Positions 60,876 to 64,000 of a DNA stretch of 64,000 nucleotides are shown piece by piece. Source of the DNA: Drosophila pseudoobscura (lineage: Eukaryota; Arthropoda; Insecta; Diptera; Drosophilidae). The DNA is taken from positions 19,220,001 to 19,284,000 of the forward strand of contig NC_046679.1 in assembly GCF_009870125.1 (NCBI RefSeq), given 5' to 3'. Numbering within the stretch: the first letter of the stretch is position 1; each line of letters begins with the position of its first letter. A program made the position numbers and the translations under genes. The notes below the pieces were generated by a model. It had not been told where the DNA came from. It saw nothing but the letters and a program-made list of their open reading frames with translations, and searched no databases.

Positions 60876-60900
60876 CACACACACACACACACACACACAC
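60876..60900. repeat. (CA)n microsatellite
   Basis: About twelve CA units in the nAChRalpha2 5' flank. Confidence 0.85.
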
Positions 60901-61790
60901 TAATGCTGACACCCATACACCTATCAGCACTTGTGCATTTTACATGCTTAACGTTGCACTGCTGCTGCCCATGCCCATGCCCCAGTACCAATACTCCAGG
61001 CTGTGGGTTTGGGGTTCGGTTTTGGTTTCGTTTCGTTTGGTATTTTGCTACGTCTGTTCACATATGTGTCATATTGCGATTTTGAGTTGTTTCTGTGGTT
61101 TTGGTTTTGCCACACCAGCCACACACACACACACATGCACCCAGAGCTGGGGCAGACGGACATGCATAGCTGCTCGTTGAATTCTTTCTTTGCCTTTTCC
61201 CAGTAATGTGCTCGCTCTGTTGACAACTATGTGGCAGTGGCAGCTGATATCCCTGCCCCCCCTCCCCTCCACAACATCCTAGGGCTTTGACTACCTTTTC
61301 GTTTCGTGCTGTTCTGCAATTTAATTATTGGCATATGATTGAATTGAAGCAGGGTTCGGGTTTTTTTGTCGCATCTGTTTTAATTGAAAATGTACAACTT
61401 TTTTACCCCATCAATTATTCGGTTTTCCATTCAAAAGAAAAATCTGCTTCCAATTTGTATTCACTCTGGACACTCTTATGGCTGGAGTGGTTTAAAGAAA
61501 CTTTTGCCCCAACAACAGTAGCTCTCCAGGACCTACCAGGCCCTTGCGGGCGGACCCCGTTTCGGGTTCAGTGTTTTGTGTTTTGTTGGTCAGTGTTGCC
61601 GGGTCCCTGGCTGCCATAATGATACATGAACTCTGTCATTTGGTTGGGCCGCCATTGAGCCGCGTGTGTTTTATGGCTTACGGTCATTGAAGGCATTTTT
61701 AGCTGCTCTGTGATTGTTTTTTTTTTTGTCAGATTGGTCACATCAGCGTTTTTACTTCTGGCGGGATTCAATGAGCAATTTGGGAGCCTT

Positions 61791-61811
61791 CTGCTGCTGC
61801 TGCTGCTGCTG
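61791..61811. repeat. (CTG)n microsatellite
   Basis: Seven CTG units in the 5' flank of nAChRalpha2. Confidence 0.85.
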
Positions 61812-64000
61812 TGCTTTGTTGGAGACAACTTTAATCTACTCTATTAGCTGGTTTATTGCTGTTTTTGTGGCCACCCCTTTATTTATTGTATCCTTCCTTT
61901 GTTTGAGCCTCATTTGAATGATCTGATGATGCTGCCGCCTGCCGCCTGCCGCCTGTTCCTGTTATTGCTTTCATTAGCCAACCTATTCTGTGGGAGTGTT
62001 CCAGCAACGTTAAACAACAACGATGGCATAGAATGTGGCTTGTTCCCCATGTTTTATTGCCACTCCCACACTCACAGCCACTCAAATACACTCAAACACA
62101 CTCGCACACAACAAAGCAATCAAAATTACAGCAACTATCGTTTGCCACAATAGCAAACAACAATTTTTAGCTTGTTTGCAACTCAAACTTTTATTTTGTA
62201 TTCCCCCACTTTTTATTTTTTATTTTTTACTAGTATTTTAGTTTCTCTCTCTTTTTTTGTTGTATTGTGAAAAGTTTTTGCCCTGATAAATCAACAACCG
62301 AAAGGAGTCGGAGTCGAGTCGTGCGAGAATTGACTTTGATATACCCTGGAATCGATTCCTCGTCAATATACAGCTACATATATACATACATATATCCTGT
62401 TATTCGCCATATAGTTTTTCCTATGCCATTAAATGTGTTAACTCCCACACAATGAACAAGTTAACAAAACCTTTTCTATGGCAAAGCTCCAGCCAGTGGA
62501 GGGCAAAGTTGAGGCCAACACCTGACTGCCTGACTTTTCGACTTTCAACTAGCTTTTGGCTGACCCGGGCTACAGCGACCTACCTACAATGCCACCCACA
62601 CTTTCAGCTTCACTTCCTGATTGCAAGAAAACTCAATTAAAATTTAAATTTTCGAACGTAAATGACAAAAGTTTCTCAACTATAAATAATCGGCACTCGC
62701 TCCACTTGGCCCTGCTCCTGGTTTTTTGGCTTGCCACTTCAAAATCTGACAAAGCCGCGACCAGAGTCAGGCAGCGTCAGAGAACCCTCTCTATCAGATA
62801 AATAGAGACCTCCCCCCACTGTAAAGTGCGTGCGTGGCTGCGTGATCGAAAGTTTTTGTCTATGGCTCGTACAATTTATCCAACTTTTATGGCAACCGCA
62901 GCAGCGGCAGCGGCAGCGGTAGCGGCAACAACGAACGCTTCTTCCTGCTTTGGCCAGAAATTAATTGCAAAACTGTTTGGTGTCTCTATATAACCCATCT
63001 ATGTATATACATAGATACCACTGAAAGTAGATATGTAGCTAGGTATGTGGGCGATTCTGGTTCTGTGGGTCGTGGCAGGCCAATCACAGTGGCTGTCTGT
63101 CTGGTAGCCACTTGAAGAGCATAAAACTGATTGCGAAAATCTGTGCCGCTCAACCCTCTCCCACTCTGTGTCTGCAGGGGGAAAACAAAAAATTGGGTGG
63201 CACCTCCGCCACTGCCCCTGGGATAGTCTGCCTACTCCTTTGTTCATCAATTCGGGGGGGCTGCTGCTGCGCTTGTCGGGCCCATTGTTGACACGTTTAA
63301 GTGCCGTTTGCTTTTATCAGCACAGTCCACATCGACAAGCGACAACCGACAACCGACAGCCAACAACAGACAAGCCGACATCAGACCGATGACTGAGAGG
63401 ACTGACGGCGACGACGGCGACCTGCATATAACATTTTTATAACATTTTTAATTGTTTTTGTCGACTGTGAATTCCGTGGAAAGCGCTGGAAATCGTGCAA
63501 GTCCCGACGACCCATCAATTTAATGGCGTTTTCGCGTGGGCCCCCAACAGAAACAACAAAAAAAAGGGAACAAGGGAAAGAAAATCAAAGCCAGAGGCGA
63601 GAACATTCATTGCGAGCTGTCGGTTAGCAGGCAGGTCCCGGTCCCAGTCTCGGTCCCTGGGTTTGGGTGTTTGGTTCGGTCAGGTCAATTAATGGAGATA
63701 CCCGTTTTATGACGAGCAGTGACAAGTCGTGTTGAAAATGGAGGCGCATTACACGCCCATTGGTGGCGTGTTTATGGCCCCGTAAAATTGCTGCTCGACA
63801 TAAAAATGTTGCATAGTTTCTCGAACGCTAAGCGGATGCCATTAATTGCGCATTAGTTTTGTGTGTGTGCGAAATCAAAGTGAAATTTGTGTGCGCTCTG
63901 TCACAGCCAACAAGGCGTATGCGCAATCTAATTTGCCAGAGATCTGAGTGCCTGCCACTTGAGCTGCTGATGACTTGGTGGTTTGTACTTGAATTGGTGG

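Larger units (their letters stand above)
59474..64000. other. 5' flank of nAChRalpha2
   Basis: Should contain the 5' UTR and promoter of nAChRalpha2. A possible 5' UTR splice donor (AAAAAGGTAAAC on the minus strand) lies near 59570. Simple repeats include CTG-rich sequence at 59740-59785, (CA)n at 60876-60900, (CTG)n at 61791-61811 and GGCAGC units near 62899-62920. I see no coding exon or TATA box that I can defend. Confidence 0.45.

Noticed and set aside
60680-61180. 166-codon + strand frame upstream of nAChRalpha2
   Set aside because: It is dominated by a TH repeat from the (CA)n tract and has no family signature.

Overview
The window is animal nuclear DNA, and the genes are those of a Drosophila. 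Introns are short (about 55-90 bp) with GT-AG ends, CA/CTG microsatellites are dense, and the proteins match fly families closely. The content (an MRP-type ABC transporter, ISCA2, a takeout/JHBP-like gene, Pp1alpha-96A, Dzip1, nAChRbeta2 and nAChRalpha2) matches what I know of D. melanogaster polytene region 96A on Muller element E. Several residues differ from the D. melanogaster proteins as I remember them, so this is probably another species. An obscura-group fly is possible but not shown.

Layout. 1.4-5.9 kb (+): ABCC/MRP4-like transporter. 6.8-12.4 kb (-): large centriolar protein with the N-terminal signature of Ana1/CEP295. 13.5-14.0 kb (+): mitochondrial ISCA2-like protein, divergent from the Ana1-like gene. 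14.2-15.7 kb (-): coiled-coil protein homologous to PPP1R21. 16.4-18.3 kb (-): secreted takeout/JHBP-family protein. 20.5-21.4 kb (+): an unrecognised low-complexity reading frame. 23.7-25.2 kb (-): PP1 catalytic subunit. 26.3-28.8 kb (-): DZIP1-like zinc-finger/coiled-coil protein. 29.7-36.1 kb (+): nicotinic receptor subunit beta2. 36.1-54.9 kb: about 18.8 kb with no coding exon I can support, rich in simple repeats. 54.9-59.5 kb (-): nicotinic receptor subunit alpha2, tail-to-tail with beta2. 59.5-64 kb: 5' flank, no coding exon supported. All exon junctions were read by eye from splice sites, frame continuity and protein family knowledge.

How the genes relate. The two receptor subunits belong to the same pentameric ligand-gated channel family. 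Two genes (Ana1/CEP295-like and Dzip1-like) belong to the centriole/basal-body system. A PP1 catalytic gene lies in the same 25 kb as a homologue of a PP1-associated protein. The remaining genes are housekeeping or metabolic.

The most unusual structure is a dispersed intergenic repeat. Three related AT-rich copies, all in the same orientation, lie at 12.60-13.32, 15.82-16.33 and 25.67-26.23 kb. Each lies directly upstream of a minus-strand gene (Ana1-like, PPP1R21-like, PP1). The gene-proximal end of each carries a sequence resembling Drosophila core-promoter motif 6 (GGTATATTTT), pointing toward the gene. This looks like a repeat family that supplies, or inserts into, housekeeping promoters.
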